From Glaciihabitans sp. dw_435 (lineage in GTDB: Bacteria; Actinomycetota; Actinomycetes; Actinomycetales; Microbacteriaceae), in the NCBI RefSeq assembly GCF_018449675.1, contig NZ_JAAVUZ010000007.1, positions 62,001-126,000 on the forward strand: 64,000 nt of DNA, given 5' to 3'. A program made the translations under genes and the position numbers. Below, one piece after another: positions 52,301 to 61,730 of the stretch. Position 1 is the stretch's first letter; each line of letters opens with the position of its first letter. A model generated the notes under the pieces. It saw nothing but the letters and a program-made list of their open reading frames with translations, did no database searches and had not been told where the DNA came from.

Positions 52301-52320
52301 GTCCCTTCGGAGGTAATCCC

Positions 52321-53169
52321 ATGGCCGTAGTTCGAGCAGCGATAACCCAGACAACCTGGACGGGCGATAAAGAATCGATGGTCGCCAAGCACGAGCAGTT
52401 CGCGCGTGATGCTGCGGCCGATGGCGCCCAGATCATTTGTTTCCAGGAGCTGTTCTATGGCCCCTATTTCGGGATCACCGAGGACAAGAAGTATTACGCC
52501 TACGCGGAGCCCGCGGACGGTCCCATCGTTCAGCGCTTCGCTGCCCTGGCCAAAGAATTGAACCTTGTGATGGTGCTTCCCATCTACGAGGAGGACATGC
52601 CGGGCGTGTATTACAACACCGCCGTCGTCGTCGACTCCGACGGCACGATCCTCGGCAAGTACCGCAAGCACCACATCCCGCACCTCGACAAGTTCTGGGA
52701 GAAGTTCTACTTCCGCCCCGGCAACCTGGGCTACCCGGTCTTCAACACCGCTGTCGGTCCCATCGGCGTGTACATCTGTTACGACCGTCATTTTCCCGAG
52801 GGATGGCGCGAGCTTGGCCTTAACGGTGCGCAGATCGTTTTCAACCCCAACGCCACGAAGCCAGGCCTGTCCAACCGTCTCTGGGAGATCGAGCAGCCCG
52901 CTGCCGCCGGCGCCAATGGATACTTCGTGGCGGCGCCGAACCGCGTCGGCCGGGAGGACAACGAATACGGCGATGACGCCGTCACCTTCTACGGCAACAG
53001 CCAGTTCGTCGATCCGCAGGGCAACGTCATCGGTGGTTACGGCAGCGGCGAGGTGGAAGAAATCCTGATCCGCGACCTCAACCTCGACATGATCCGCCAG
53101 GTGCGTGACGACTGGCAGTTCTACCGCGACCGTCGTCCGGAGTCCTACACGTCCATCCCGAAGCCGTAA
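52321..53169 (+). CDS. N-carbamoyl-beta-alanine amidohydrolase (beta-ureidopropionase, nitrilase fold)
   Basis: 282 residues. The nitrilase-superfamily triad is Glu43 (FQELFYG), Lys116 (YRKHHIPH) and Cys153 (ICYDRHFPEG). FQELFYGPYF and the HIPH segment are typical of beta-ureidopropionase and N-carbamoylputrescine-type amidases. It would hydrolyse N-carbamoyl-beta-alanine (or the 2-methyl form from thymine) to beta-alanine, CO2 and ammonia. CGGAGG ten bases upstream sets the ATG. It is the first gene of the plus-strand cluster. D-carbamoylase activity on hydantoin products is the alternative. Confidence 0.9.
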   Translation: MAVVRAAITQTTWTGDKESMVAKHEQFARDAAADGAQIICFQELFYGPYFGITEDKKYYAYAEPADGPIVQRFAALAKELNLVMVLPIYEEDMPGVYYNTAVVVDSDGTILGKYRKHHIPHLDKFWEKFYFRPGNLGYPVFNTAVGPIGVYICYDRHFPEGWRELGLNGAQIVFNPNATKPGLSNRLWEIEQPAAAGANGYFVAAPNRVGREDNEYGDDAVTFYGNSQFVDPQGNVIGGYGSGEVEEILIRDLNLDMIRQVRDDWQFYRDRRPESYTSIPKP

Positions 53170-53193
53170 CACGAGACCAAGGAGCCCAGGTCG

Positions 53194-54627
53194 ATGAAGA
53201 CTCTGATCAAGAACGGTCTCGTTGTTAACTCAACGGGCACGGGGTACGCGGACGTGCTGATCGACGGCGAGACAATCGCCGCGGTGCTTGCTCCCGGGTC
53301 GACCCTGCTCGGGTTCGACCTCGAATCGAGCGTCGACACGGTGATCGATGCCCAGGGAAAGTACGTCATCCCGGGCGGGATCGACGCGCACACCCACATG
53401 GAGATGCCGTTCGGTGGCACCTTCGCCAGCGACACCTTCGAGACGGGCACCCGGGCGGCCGCGTGGGGCGGGACGACGAGCATCGTTGACTTCGTCGTGC
53501 AGTACCCGGGCGAGAATCCCGTCGAGCGCTACAACGCGTGGCAGGCGAAGGCCGCCGGCAATTGTGCCATCGACTACGGATTCCACCAGATCCTGTCGGA
53601 CGTGCAGGACTCCTCGCTCACCGCAATGGACGAACTGATCGACGAGGGAGTGACGAGCTTCAAGCTTTTCATGGCCTACAAGGGTGTCTTCCTGTCCGAT
53701 GATGGCCAGATCGTGAAGGCGATGCAGAAGGGGGCAAGCAACGGCGCACTGATGATGATGCACGCAGAGAACGGCAGCGTCATTGACCTCCTCGTGCAGC
53801 AGGCCATCGAGGCCGGCAACACCTCTCCCTACAACCACGGTCTCACCCGGCCATGGCAGGCGGAAGAGGAAGCGACCCACCGCGCGATCATGCTGGCCGA
53901 CCTCACCGGGGCGCCGCTGTATGTGGTGCACGTCTCCGCCAAGCAGGCCGTCGACCAGATCATGACCGCCCGCGACAACGGCAAGAACGTGTTTGGCGAG
54001 ACCTGCCCGCAGTACCTCTACCTGTCGCTCGAGGAACAGCTCGGGGCGAAGGGAGAGGAGTGGGGTGACTTCGAGGGAGCCAAGTGGGTCTGTTCGACGC
54101 CGCTGCGGTCCCGGGCGGAGGGTCACCAGCACCACATGTGGCAGGCGCTGCGCACCAACGATATCCAGATGGTCTCCACCGACCACTGCCCGTTCTGCAT
54201 GAAGGGCCAGAAGGACATGGGGCTCACGGACTTCTCCAAGATCCCCAACGGAATCGGCTCCGTCGAGCACCGAATGGACCTCATGTACCAGGGTGTCGTG
54301 GACGGCCAGATCAGCCTTCCCCGCTGGGTCGAACTGACATCGACCACTCCCGCCCGCATGTTTGGCATGTACGGCAAGAAGGGCGTCATCCAGCCCGGTG
54401 CCGATGGCGATGTGGTGGTCTACGACCCCAACGGTCACACGTCGATCGGTGTCGGCAAGACCCACCACATGAACATGGACTACTCCGCCTACGAGGGCTT
54501 CGAGATCGACGGCCACGTCGACACGGTGATCTCCCGCGGCAAGGTCGTCGTCGATAACAACGAGTACGTCGGCACCAAGGGCGACGGCAAGTACTTCCGG
54601 CGCGGCCTCAGCCAGTACCTGATCTAG
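53194..54627 (+). CDS. hydA: Dihydropyrimidinase / hydantoinase
   Basis: 477 residues, an amidohydrolase-superfamily enzyme with a binuclear metal site. Metal ligands are visible in GGIDAHTHMEMP (HxH), KLFMAYKG (the carboxylated Lys), MHAENG, YVVHVSA and STDHCPF (Asp). SRGKVVVDNNEYVG closes the beta domain. It opens dihydrouracil, dihydrothymine or hydantoins to N-carbamoyl amino acids, feeding the enzyme encoded just upstream. AAGGAG precedes ATG 53194, 24 bases after the previous stop. Confidence 0.94.
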   Translation: MKTLIKNGLVVNSTGTGYADVLIDGETIAAVLAPGSTLLGFDLESSVDTVIDAQGKYVIPGGIDAHTHMEMPFGGTFASDTFETGTRAAAWGGTTSIVDFVVQYPGENPVERYNAWQAKAAGNCAIDYGFHQILSDVQDSSLTAMDELIDEGVTSFKLFMAYKGVFLSDDGQIVKAMQKGASNGALMMMHAENGSVIDLLVQQAIEAGNTSPYNHGLTRPWQAEEEATHRAIMLADLTGAPLYVVHVSAKQAVDQIMTARDNGKNVFGETCPQYLYLSLEEQLGAKGEEWGDFEGAKWVCSTPLRSRAEGHQHHMWQALRTNDIQMVSTDHCPFCMKGQKDMGLTDFSKIPNGIGSVEHRMDLMYQGVVDGQISLPRWVELTSTTPARMFGMYGKKGVIQPGADGDVVVYDPNGHTSIGVGKTHHMNMDYSAYEGFEIDGHVDTVISRGKVVVDNNEYVGTKGDGKYFRRGLSQYLI

Positions 54628-54637
54628 AGAGAGACAC

Positions 54638-55654
54638 ATGGACTTCGGAGCAGTACTCCAGACCAACCCGCCCGCCTCCCGCACCATCGCGTTGGCGAAG
54701 CTCGCCGAGCAGCACGGCTTCAGCCACGTGTGGACATTCGACTCCCACCTCCTCTGGCAGGAGCCGTACGTCATCTACAGCCAGATCCTCAGCCAGACCC
54801 AACGCGTGATCGTTGGACCCATGGTCACCAACCCCGCCACGCGCGATTGGACCGTCACCGCATCCACCTACGCGACGCTCAACGAAATGTTCGGCAATCG
54901 CACCATCATGGGCATCGGGCGGGGAGACTCCGCCGTGCGGGTGACCAACGGTGCCCCGACAACGCTGAAGACGCTGCGCGAGTCGATCCACGTCATCCGC
55001 GAGCTCGCCAACAGCCGGGCAGTCGAGTACAACGGCGCGACACTGCAGTTTCCCTGGAGCACCGGGTCCACGCTCGACGTGTGGGTGGCAGCGTACGGCC
55101 CACTGGCGCTCAAACTCACGGGTGAGGTCGGCGACGGGTTCATCCTGCAGATGGCGGACCTCGATGTCGCAGAGTGGATGATCAAGACGGTGCGGGATGC
55201 GGCGGAAAAGGTGGGCCGTGATCCGATGGCCATCAAGTTCTGCGTGGCGGCGCCGATGTACATCGGTTCGGACTGGGAGCACATGCGCGACCAGAACCGC
55301 TGGTTCGGCGGAATGGTCGGCAACCACGTCGCCGATATCGTCGCCAAGTACGGCGAGGGTTCGGCCGTACCCACCGCGTTGACCGACTACATCAAGGGAC
55401 GCGAGGGCTACGACTACAACGAGCATGGCCGGGCGGGTAATACGCACACGAACTTCGTTCCCGACGAAATCGTCGACCGTTTCTGCATCCTCGGTACCGC
55501 AGACCAGCACATCGAGAAGCTCAAGGCTCTCAAGGAGCTCGGCGTCGACCAGTTCGCCGGGTATCTCCAGCACGACAACAAAGAAGAGACACTGCGCGTG
55601 TATGGCGAGACGGTCATCCCCGCGATGCGCGAGCACATTACGGCGAAAGCATGA
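54638..55654 (+). CDS. LLM-class flavin/F420-dependent oxidoreductase (TIGR03842-like)
   Basis: 338 residues, luciferase-like barrel. Landmarks are FSHVWTFDSHLLWQEPYVIY, VGPMVTNPATRDWTVTAS, MGIGRGDSAVRV and VWVAAYGPLALKLTGEVGDG (each given in part). This is the group I know as TIGR03842 (CPS_4043 family), repeatedly seen beside dihydropyrimidinase. The cluster has no PreA/PreT-type dihydropyrimidine dehydrogenase, so this enzyme may carry out the pyrimidine oxidoreduction or a ring-opening step. Cofactor F420 versus FMN is unproven. It overlaps the next permease by ATGA. Confidence 0.85.
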   Translation: MDFGAVLQTNPPASRTIALAKLAEQHGFSHVWTFDSHLLWQEPYVIYSQILSQTQRVIVGPMVTNPATRDWTVTASTYATLNEMFGNRTIMGIGRGDSAVRVTNGAPTTLKTLRESIHVIRELANSRAVEYNGATLQFPWSTGSTLDVWVAAYGPLALKLTGEVGDGFILQMADLDVAEWMIKTVRDAAEKVGRDPMAIKFCVAAPMYIGSDWEHMRDQNRWFGGMVGNHVADIVAKYGEGSAVPTALTDYIKGREGYDYNEHGRAGNTHTNFVPDEIVDRFCILGTADQHIEKLKALKELGVDQFAGYLQHDNKEETLRVYGETVIPAMREHITAKA

Positions 55655-56520
55655 CCCGAGCCCGTCCGATCCTGCTCGGCGTCGCTGGCGTCGTACTCCT
55701 CGGCGTGGCCTGGGAAGGCTACAAGGCGCTCGGACCCGCGGACGGAGTCGTGGTCAACGGCCTCACCGTCCTTCCCCGTACGAGCGACCTCGCGATGCCG
55801 CATCTCGTCACGATGTGGACGCGCCTCGGCGAGCCGGTCACCTCGGCCGCCGGCTCCCCGGCGCTATGGGAAGCGGTCGTGAAGGCGGCGGGATTCACCC
55901 TCGGAATCGCCGCCGTCGGATGGATCATTGGTGTCGTCGTCGGCATGCTGCTCGCTATCCTCATGCAACGGTTCCGCACGGCGGAGTCGGCGCTGCTGCC
56001 GTGGATCGTGCTCAGCCAGACCGTGCCACTGATCGCCATCGCGCCGCTCGTGAGCGGGTGGGGATCGCAGATCAGATTCGGCGAATCCCGCTGGCAGGAC
56101 TGGATGTCTGTCGCCGTCATCGCCTCGTACCTTGCGTTCTTCCCCGTCTCGATCGGCGCGCTGCGGGGACTCGAGTCACCCGAGAAGGCGCACATGGAAC
56201 TGATGCGCACGTACGCGGTCGGCTGGTGGAAGACGCTGCTGCGCCTGCGACTGCCGGCGAGCGTTCCCTACCTGATTCCCGCCCTTCGACTCGCGGCGGC
56301 CAACGCGGTGATCGGAACAGTGGTCGCCGAAGTATCCATCGGGCTCAGCGGTGGTGTTGGCCGAATGATGGTGGAGTACGCGAGCACCGCAAGCGGTGAC
56401 CCGGGAAAACCGTGGGCTCCGATCTTCGGGGCTGTCGCCATCGGGCTGATCGCCGCCGGCGTTGTCGCCCTTCTCGGGCTCGTATTGAAGCGTTACCGCA
56501 GAGGAGAAGTGACCGCGTGA
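55651..56520 (+). CDS. ABC transporter permease 1 of the pyrimidine cluster
   Basis: 289 residues, BPD_transp_1 (SsuC/TauC-like) fold with about six helices. The cytoplasmic EAA-like loop is ELMRTYAVGWWKTLLRLRLPAS. It has a longer extracytoplasmic N-terminal region than permease 2. It overlaps the oxidoreductase (ATGA) and the ATPase gene (GTGA). It probably forms a heterodimer with the permease at 57377. Confidence 0.9.
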   Translation: MTRARPILLGVAGVVLLGVAWEGYKALGPADGVVVNGLTVLPRTSDLAMPHLVTMWTRLGEPVTSAAGSPALWEAVVKAAGFTLGIAAVGWIIGVVVGMLLAILMQRFRTAESALLPWIVLSQTVPLIAIAPLVSGWGSQIRFGESRWQDWMSVAVIASYLAFFPVSIGALRGLESPEKAHMELMRTYAVGWWKTLLRLRLPASVPYLIPALRLAAANAVIGTVVAEVSIGLSGGVGRMMVEYASTASGDPGKPWAPIFGAVAIGLIAAGVVALLGLVLKRYRRGEVTA

Positions 56521-57380
56521 GAAGTTCTGATGTTGCGGTAATGGCCGCCGGTTCGACCGCGACCGCCGTGGACGTGGTTGGCGCCACGAAGATCTTCACC
56601 GTCGCCAAGGGCGCCCAGGTCATAGCGCTGGACACCATCGACCTGAGCGTGGCACCCGGGGAGTTCGTCTCCCTCATCGGCCCCAGCGGCTGCGGCAAGA
56701 GCACCCTGCTTCGGCTGATCGCCGACCTTGACCAGCCCACCACCGGCAGCGTCACCGTCTTCGGCAAGTCGGCACGGCAAGCCCGCGTCGATCAGGACTA
56801 CGGCATCGCCTTCCAGCAGGCGGGCCTGCTTCCCTGGCGCACTGTCGCCGGCAACATCGAGCTGCCTCTCGAGCTTCACGGCACCGGCAAGACGGCCCGC
56901 AAGGCCCGCGCTGCCGAGCTTCTCGAACTGGTGGGGCTCACCGACTTCGCGGACCGCTACCCCGAGCAACTCTCCGGCGGAATGCAGCAGCGGGTGGCGA
57001 TCGCCCGGTCGCTCGCCGAGAGCCCCAAGCTGCTGCTGATGGATGAACCGTTCGGAGCCCTCGACGAGATGACGCGTGAGCGCATGCAGAACGAGCTCGT
57101 TCGCATCTGCGCGGAGACCGGAGCGGCCGTGGTCTTCGTCACCCACTCGATTCCGGAAGCGGTCTTCCTCTCCGACCGCGTCGTCGTGATGTCGCCGCGG
57201 CCGGGACGCATCGTAGATGTCATCCCCGTTGCCCTCGGCGCCGCGGAAGATCGTGACGACGACCTGCGCGAGGCCGTGGGATTCTTCGCGGCCGTCAGCG
57301 CAGTGCGCGAAGCACTGCACGGCACACCTGCCGGAGGGGCAGCGGGTGCGTCTGCTGCTCGCGGTGTGGAGACCCGATGA
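56517..57380 (+). CDS. ABC transporter ATP-binding protein of the pyrimidine cluster
   Basis: 287 residues, of the nitrate/sulfonate/taurine type. Walker A LIGPSGCGKSTLLRLI, Q-loop AFQQAGLLPWRT, signature LSGGMQQRVAIARSL and Walker B LLLMDEPFGALD are present. GTG 56517 is supported by GAGGAGA nine bases upstream and overlaps the permease stop. A roughly 40-residue C-terminal extension after VDVIPVALG is Ala/Gly-rich. Confidence 0.92.
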   Translation: MRSSDVAVMAAGSTATAVDVVGATKIFTVAKGAQVIALDTIDLSVAPGEFVSLIGPSGCGKSTLLRLIADLDQPTTGSVTVFGKSARQARVDQDYGIAFQQAGLLPWRTVAGNIELPLELHGTGKTARKARAAELLELVGLTDFADRYPEQLSGGMQQRVAIARSLAESPKLLLMDEPFGALDEMTRERMQNELVRICAETGAAVVFVTHSIPEAVFLSDRVVVMSPRPGRIVDVIPVALGAAEDRDDDLREAVGFFAAVSAVREALHGTPAGGAAGASAARGVETR

Positions 57381-58150
57381 GGACATCGACCTCGCGCACG
57401 CGCGCCATTCTCGCGCCGGTGATTTTCGGTCTCGCCGTGCTCGTGATCTGGCAGGTCGCTGTCGTGGTCCTGGGGATCAAGCCCTACGTTCTGCCCAGCC
57501 CGATCAACATCGGAGGCCAGTTCACGAAAGCGTTCGACACGGTGTGGGCGGGAACCCGCGTCACCGGATTCAACGCGCTGATCGGACTCATCCTCGGCGC
57601 CGTGACGGGAATCATCGCGGCCATCATCTCCGCGCTCGCCCGCGTCTTCGACGAGATCGGCCTTCCGGTCATCACCGCGGCATCCGTCGTCCCCATCGTC
57701 GCCCTCGCGCCGGTGCTCTACACAATGTTTGGTGCCGGGGCGGAGACCGCGCGTCAGTTGATCGCGGCGCTCGCCGTCTTTATCCCCGTCTACGTCAACT
57801 CGCTGCGGGGGCTGCGTCAGGTAAAACCCGTGCACCGGGATCTCATGCGCGCGTACGCGGTGTCGTCGTGGCAGGTCACCCGCACCGTCACACTGCCGGG
57901 AGCCGTGCCCTTCATCTTCACGGGACTGCGGATCGCGTCATCCCTCGCCGTTATCTCCGCCCTGATCGCCGAATACTTCGGAGGTCCGATCGACGGCCTC
58001 GCGAAGTCGATCACGTCGGCAGCCTCCTACAGCAACTACACGCTGGCCTACGCATTCGTGCTCGGAGCGATTCTGCTCGGGCTCGTCTTCTACATGGTCA
58101 CCCTCGCCCTGGAGAAGCTGGCAACGAGGCACAGGCCTTCTCTGTCCTGA
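57377..58150 (+). CDS. ABC transporter permease 2 of the pyrimidine cluster
   Basis: 257 residues, six helices, SsuC/TauC-like. The EAA-like loop is DLMRAYAVSSWQVTRTVTLPG (landmark YAVSSWQ), closely matching that of permease 1 but in an otherwise diverged sequence. It overlaps the ATPase gene as ATGA. Two unlike permeases around one ATPase suggest a heterodimeric channel. Confidence 0.9.
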   Translation: MRTSTSRTRAILAPVIFGLAVLVIWQVAVVVLGIKPYVLPSPINIGGQFTKAFDTVWAGTRVTGFNALIGLILGAVTGIIAAIISALARVFDEIGLPVITAASVVPIVALAPVLYTMFGAGAETARQLIAALAVFIPVYVNSLRGLRQVKPVHRDLMRAYAVSSWQVTRTVTLPGAVPFIFTGLRIASSLAVISALIAEYFGGPIDGLAKSITSAASYSNYTLAYAFVLGAILLGLVFYMVTLALEKLATRHRPSLS

Positions 58151-58216
58151 CGTCCGACGGCCGTGAGGCGGTTCGGCGAATCACCCCCCCGAAGAGAGCA
58201 CCAAGGAGGAAGCACA

Positions 58217-59359
58217 ATGAAGCACAGCACACGTTTCGTTCTCGGCATCAGTGCGATGGCAGTAGCCACCGGACTGGTTCTGAGTGGTTGCAGCAGTTCC
58301 AGCCCCACCACCACGAGCTCTGACGGCGGACTGACGCCGGTGACCCTGCAGCTGCAGTGGCTGGCCCAAGCGCAGTTCGCCGGCTACTACGCCGCCGTGT
58401 CGCAGGGGTACTACAAGGACGAGGGCCTCGACGTCACCATTAAAGAGGCGGGAGCCGACACCGTTCCGATTAAGTCGGTCGCCAGCGGCGATGCTGACTA
58501 CGCCATCTCCTGGGTGCCGAAGGTGCTCGGATCGATCGAGCAGGGCGTCAATGTCACCGACGTCGCGCAGATCTTCGAGCGCAGCGGCACGACCCAGATC
58601 TCGTTCAAGGACAAGAACATCACCACTGCCGCCGACCTCAAGGGCAAGAAGGTCGGCAGCTGGGGCTTCGGCAATGAGTGGGAACTCTTCGCCGGCATGC
58701 AGAAGGCGGGAATCGACACCACGAGCGGCATCAAGCTCGTGCAGCAGGCCTTTGACATGAAGGGCTTTCTCGCCGGGGACATCGACGCCGCCCAGGCGAT
58801 GACGTACAACGAGTACGCGCAGGTTCTCGAGACGGTGAACCCCGACACCGGCAAGCTCTACACGCCGGACGACCTCAACGTCATCAACTGGAACGACGAG
58901 GGCACGGCCATGCTCCAGGACGCCATCTGGGCCGACACCGAGAAGCTCAAGGACGACGCCTATGACGCGCAGACCGTCAAGTTCATCAAGGCGTCCATCA
59001 AGGGCTGGGTCTACGTGCGGGATAACCCCACGGAGGCCGCGAGCATCGTCACGGCCGCCGGGTCAACGCTCGGCACGAGCCACCAGCTGTGGATGACCAA
59101 CGAGGTCAACAAGCTGATCTGGCCATCCACCGCGGGCATCGGCGAGATCATCCCCAGCGCGTGGGACCAGACGGTCGACATCGCGAAGGCGACGAAGAAT
59201 GACACCGGCCAGACCATCGTCACCGCCACCCCGCCGGACACCGCGTACTCGAACGAGTACGTCGACAAGGCGCTGAAGGAACTGAAGGACGAGAACGTCG
59301 ACGTCATGGGCGCCAGCTGGACTCCCACAACCGTCGAACTGAAAGAGGGCGGCAAGTAA
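58217..59359 (+). CDS. ABC transporter substrate-binding lipoprotein (NMT1/THI5-like)
   Basis: 380 residues from ATG 58217, with AAGGAGGA upstream. The lipobox is LVLSGC (Cys24 region). The domain starts LQLQWLAQAQFAGYYAAV and continues GYYKDEGLDVTIKEAG, a hallmark of NMT1/THI5-like proteins. Relatives bind pyrimidines such as thiamine precursors (ThiY), riboflavin or sulfonates. In this cluster a pyrimidine base, dihydropyrimidine, hydantoin or carbamoyl amino acid is the likely ligand (inference from neighbours). Confidence 0.9.
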   Translation: MKHSTRFVLGISAMAVATGLVLSGCSSSSPTTTSSDGGLTPVTLQLQWLAQAQFAGYYAAVSQGYYKDEGLDVTIKEAGADTVPIKSVASGDADYAISWVPKVLGSIEQGVNVTDVAQIFERSGTTQISFKDKNITTAADLKGKKVGSWGFGNEWELFAGMQKAGIDTTSGIKLVQQAFDMKGFLAGDIDAAQAMTYNEYAQVLETVNPDTGKLYTPDDLNVINWNDEGTAMLQDAIWADTEKLKDDAYDAQTVKFIKASIKGWVYVRDNPTEAASIVTAAGSTLGTSHQLWMTNEVNKLIWPSTAGIGEIIPSAWDQTVDIAKATKNDTGQTIVTATPPDTAYSNEYVDKALKELKDENVDVMGASWTPTTVELKEGGK

Positions 59360-59451
59360 CAACTGCCGCGCGTAATGTGAGCGGAGGCTGCCTCGTGCGG
59401 CCTCCGCTCCACCCCCAACTGCACCTCAGCTATCGCACCAAAGGATCCCCG

Positions 59452-60813
59452 ATGACCACTGTGAATCCCGCCTTCCTCGGCGGTACGACTCCCGCCGACG
59501 GGGCCCACGCGCTCGCGATGGACCGTGCTCACGTCTTTCACTCCTGGAGTGCACAGGGAAACCTCACCCCGTTCGCCATCGCAGGCGGGTCCGGAAGCAC
59601 GGTCTGGGACTTTGATGGCAAGCACTACCTCGACTTCTCGAGCCAGCTGGTCAACACGAACATCGGCCACCAGCACCCCGCGGTCGTCAACGCCATCAAG
59701 GCGCAGGCCGACCTGCTGACGACCGTGGCCCCCGCACACGCGAACCTCGCCCGCGGTGAGGCGGCCAGCCGCATCCTGGCGCGCGCCGGTGGTCACTTCG
59801 GCAAGGTCTTCTTCACCAACGGTGGTGCGGATGCCAACGAGAACGCGATCCGCATGGCCCGCCTCACTACCGGCCGCGACACGGTGCTCTCCACCTACCG
59901 CAGCTACCACGGCAACACCGGCGCCGCGGTGGTCGCGACCGGCGACTGGCGCCGCGTGCCCAATCAGTACGCGCGGGGCCATGTGCACTTCTTCGGTCCG
60001 TTCGCCTATCGCTCCGAGTTCTGGTCGACGACGCCGGAGGAGGAGAGCGCTCGCGCACTGCACCACCTGGAGCGGGTCATCCAGTCAGAAGGGTCCTCGT
60101 CGATCGCCGCCATCCTCATCGAGACCATTCCCGGCACCGCCGGCGTTCTCGTGCCGCCGCCCGGCTACCTGCGCGGAGTGCGCGAGCTGGCGGACAAGTA
60201 CGGCATCGTCCTCATCTTCGACGAGGTCATGTGTGGCTTCGGCCGCACGGGGGAGTGGTTCGCCTGGCAGGGCTTCGCGGACGAGGACGGCCCGGTCGTG
60301 CCCGACCTCATCACCTTCGCCAAGGGAGTCAACTCCGGCTACGTTCCCACCGGTGGTGTCGTCATCTCCGAGTCGATCGCCAATGCGTTCGAGACCGAGG
60401 TCTTCCCCGGCGGGCTCACCTACTCCGGCCACCCGCTCGCGATGGCCTCGATCGTTGGGGCGCTCGACGCCATGGAGTCCGAGGGAATCGTCGACAACGC
60501 CCGCATGATCGGCCGCGACTACCTCGCCCCGGGTCTCGCGGCGCTGAAGGCCAAGCACCCGATCATCGGCGAGGTGCGCGGCGTCGGCGTCTTCTGGGCG
60601 TTGGACCTGGTGGATGACCCGCAGACCCGTCAGCCCGTTTCCGGCGGTGTCATCCTCGAGCTGAAGAAGCAGCTGATGGCCCGCGGACTCCTCCCGTTCA
60701 CCGCGGATAACCGACTGCACGTCGTGCCGCCGTGTGTCGTGACGCCGGACGAGACCACCTCGGCCCTCGCCATCTACGACGAGGCCTTCACGGCCCTGGA
60801 GGCCACCCTCTAG
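59452..60813 (+). CDS. Class III aminotransferase (probable beta-alanine or beta-aminoisobutyrate:pyruvate/2-oxoglutarate)
   Basis: 453 residues, PLP-dependent. FFTNGGADANENAIRMAR, LIFDEVMCGFGRTGEWFAWQ (in part), and the PLP lysine Lys291 in TFAKGVNSGY are typical of omega-aminotransferases. It would convert beta-alanine or 3-aminoisobutyrate, the products of the amidohydrolase, to malonate semialdehydes, completing nitrogen release. ATG 59452 follows AAAGGA. It is the last gene of the cluster. Confidence 0.88.
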   Translation: MTTVNPAFLGGTTPADGAHALAMDRAHVFHSWSAQGNLTPFAIAGGSGSTVWDFDGKHYLDFSSQLVNTNIGHQHPAVVNAIKAQADLLTTVAPAHANLARGEAASRILARAGGHFGKVFFTNGGADANENAIRMARLTTGRDTVLSTYRSYHGNTGAAVVATGDWRRVPNQYARGHVHFFGPFAYRSEFWSTTPEEESARALHHLERVIQSEGSSSIAAILIETIPGTAGVLVPPPGYLRGVRELADKYGIVLIFDEVMCGFGRTGEWFAWQGFADEDGPVVPDLITFAKGVNSGYVPTGGVVISESIANAFETEVFPGGLTYSGHPLAMASIVGALDAMESEGIVDNARMIGRDYLAPGLAALKAKHPIIGEVRGVGVFWALDLVDDPQTRQPVSGGVILELKKQLMARGLLPFTADNRLHVVPPCVVTPDETTSALAIYDEAFTALEATL

Positions 60814-61149
60814 CCACCGGACCGCCGTCCCGGGCCGGGCCTCCCGCCGCGCGGCGCGTCCCGCCCGGGGCGGCATCCGCCTGCCCGGGCCGCCCGTCCC
60901 GACCGGTCCTGCCCCGGGTGATCCGCCGTGTGCGTCCGCCCGGGCCATCCGCCGTGTGCGTCCGCCGGGGCATCCGCCCGTACCGTATTTCGCTACATTC
61001 GGACGTTTCGCTGTTTTCGTCCCAGATGAGGAGGATCTGGGCCCGCAACGGCGGGAGTTCCTTATCTGGCGAACCGGAGAAGGGCCGGCGAGGGGCAATT
61101 CGGGCCGTGTCCTGCGGGGAACCCCCATCACCGCATAAGATAGACGGTT
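60814..61149. other. 336-bp gap: GC palindromes, short tandem repeat, two hairpins
   Basis: No gene is seen. The 5' part is extremely G/C-rich, with a 12-base palindrome at 60846-60857 that may terminate the aminotransferase transcript. A 26-base unit containing ATCCGCCGTGTGCGTCCGCC is repeated at 60921 and 60947, with a decayed third start at 60972. Two hairpins follow: GGACG/CGTCC (61001-61022) and a perfect CCCAGAT/ATCTGGG stem (61021-61041) with a GAGGAGG loop. The 3' end carries TAAGAT (61136-61141), the likely -10 of the next gene. Confidence 0.5.
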
Positions 61150-61728
61150 GTGTCACACTTCACCCCCACCCCATATACCACCCCGGTGTTCGATCTGATC
61201 CACCGTCCGGGTGAGATGCGCGAGCGTACCCTCGATATCACCGTGCCCGAGGGATTCGGCAATGCCGTCATCGGGATCAAAAAGGGTGCGGAGATGCGCG
61301 TAGACGTGCGTCTCGAGTCGCTCCACGACGGAATTCTCGTCACCGGAAGGGTCGACGCGGACGCCGAAGGTGAGTGCGTTCGTTGCCTCATTGACGTGAG
61401 TGTGCCTGTCGAGGTCGAATTTGCGGAGCTTTTCGCGTATTCTGTCGACGAAGCTTTTGATTACACGGTTTCTGATGATCACGTGGATCTCGAACCGTTG
61501 GTCAGGGATGCGGTTGTGTTGTCACTTCCGTTTCAACCGGTCTGTCAGGAAGATTGCCTTGGCTTGTGCCCGCAGTGTGGGGCACGCCTTCTCGACAACC
61601 CGGGTCACGAGCACGAAGCGCCCATCGATCCTCGATGGGCCGGACTTGCCGGACTCGGAGCCCTGACCGAGGCCACCACCGAAGACATTGATGGCACTGC
61701 GAGCAGTGCCACGGAAGAAAAGAGATAA
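61150..61728 (+). CDS. DUF177 (YceD-like) protein
   Basis: 192 residues. It carries the family cysteine motifs CVRCL in the first half and [13 protein letters not shown] in the second, likely a zinc site. It lies directly before rpmF, the conserved arrangement of this family, which is linked to rRNA/ribosome metabolism. GTG 61150 is eight bases after TAAGAT, suggesting a leaderless mRNA. Two bases separate it from rpmF. Confidence 0.92.
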   Translation: MSHFTPTPYTTPVFDLIHRPGEMRERTLDITVPEGFGNAVIGIKKGAEMRVDVRLESLHDGILVTGRVDADAEGECVRCLIDVSVPVEVEFAELFAYSVDEAFDYTVSDDHVDLEPLVRDAVVLSLPFQPVCQEDCLGLCPQCGARLLDNPGHEHEAPIDPRWAGLAGLGALTEATTEDIDGTASSATEEKR

Positions 61729-61730
61729 CC

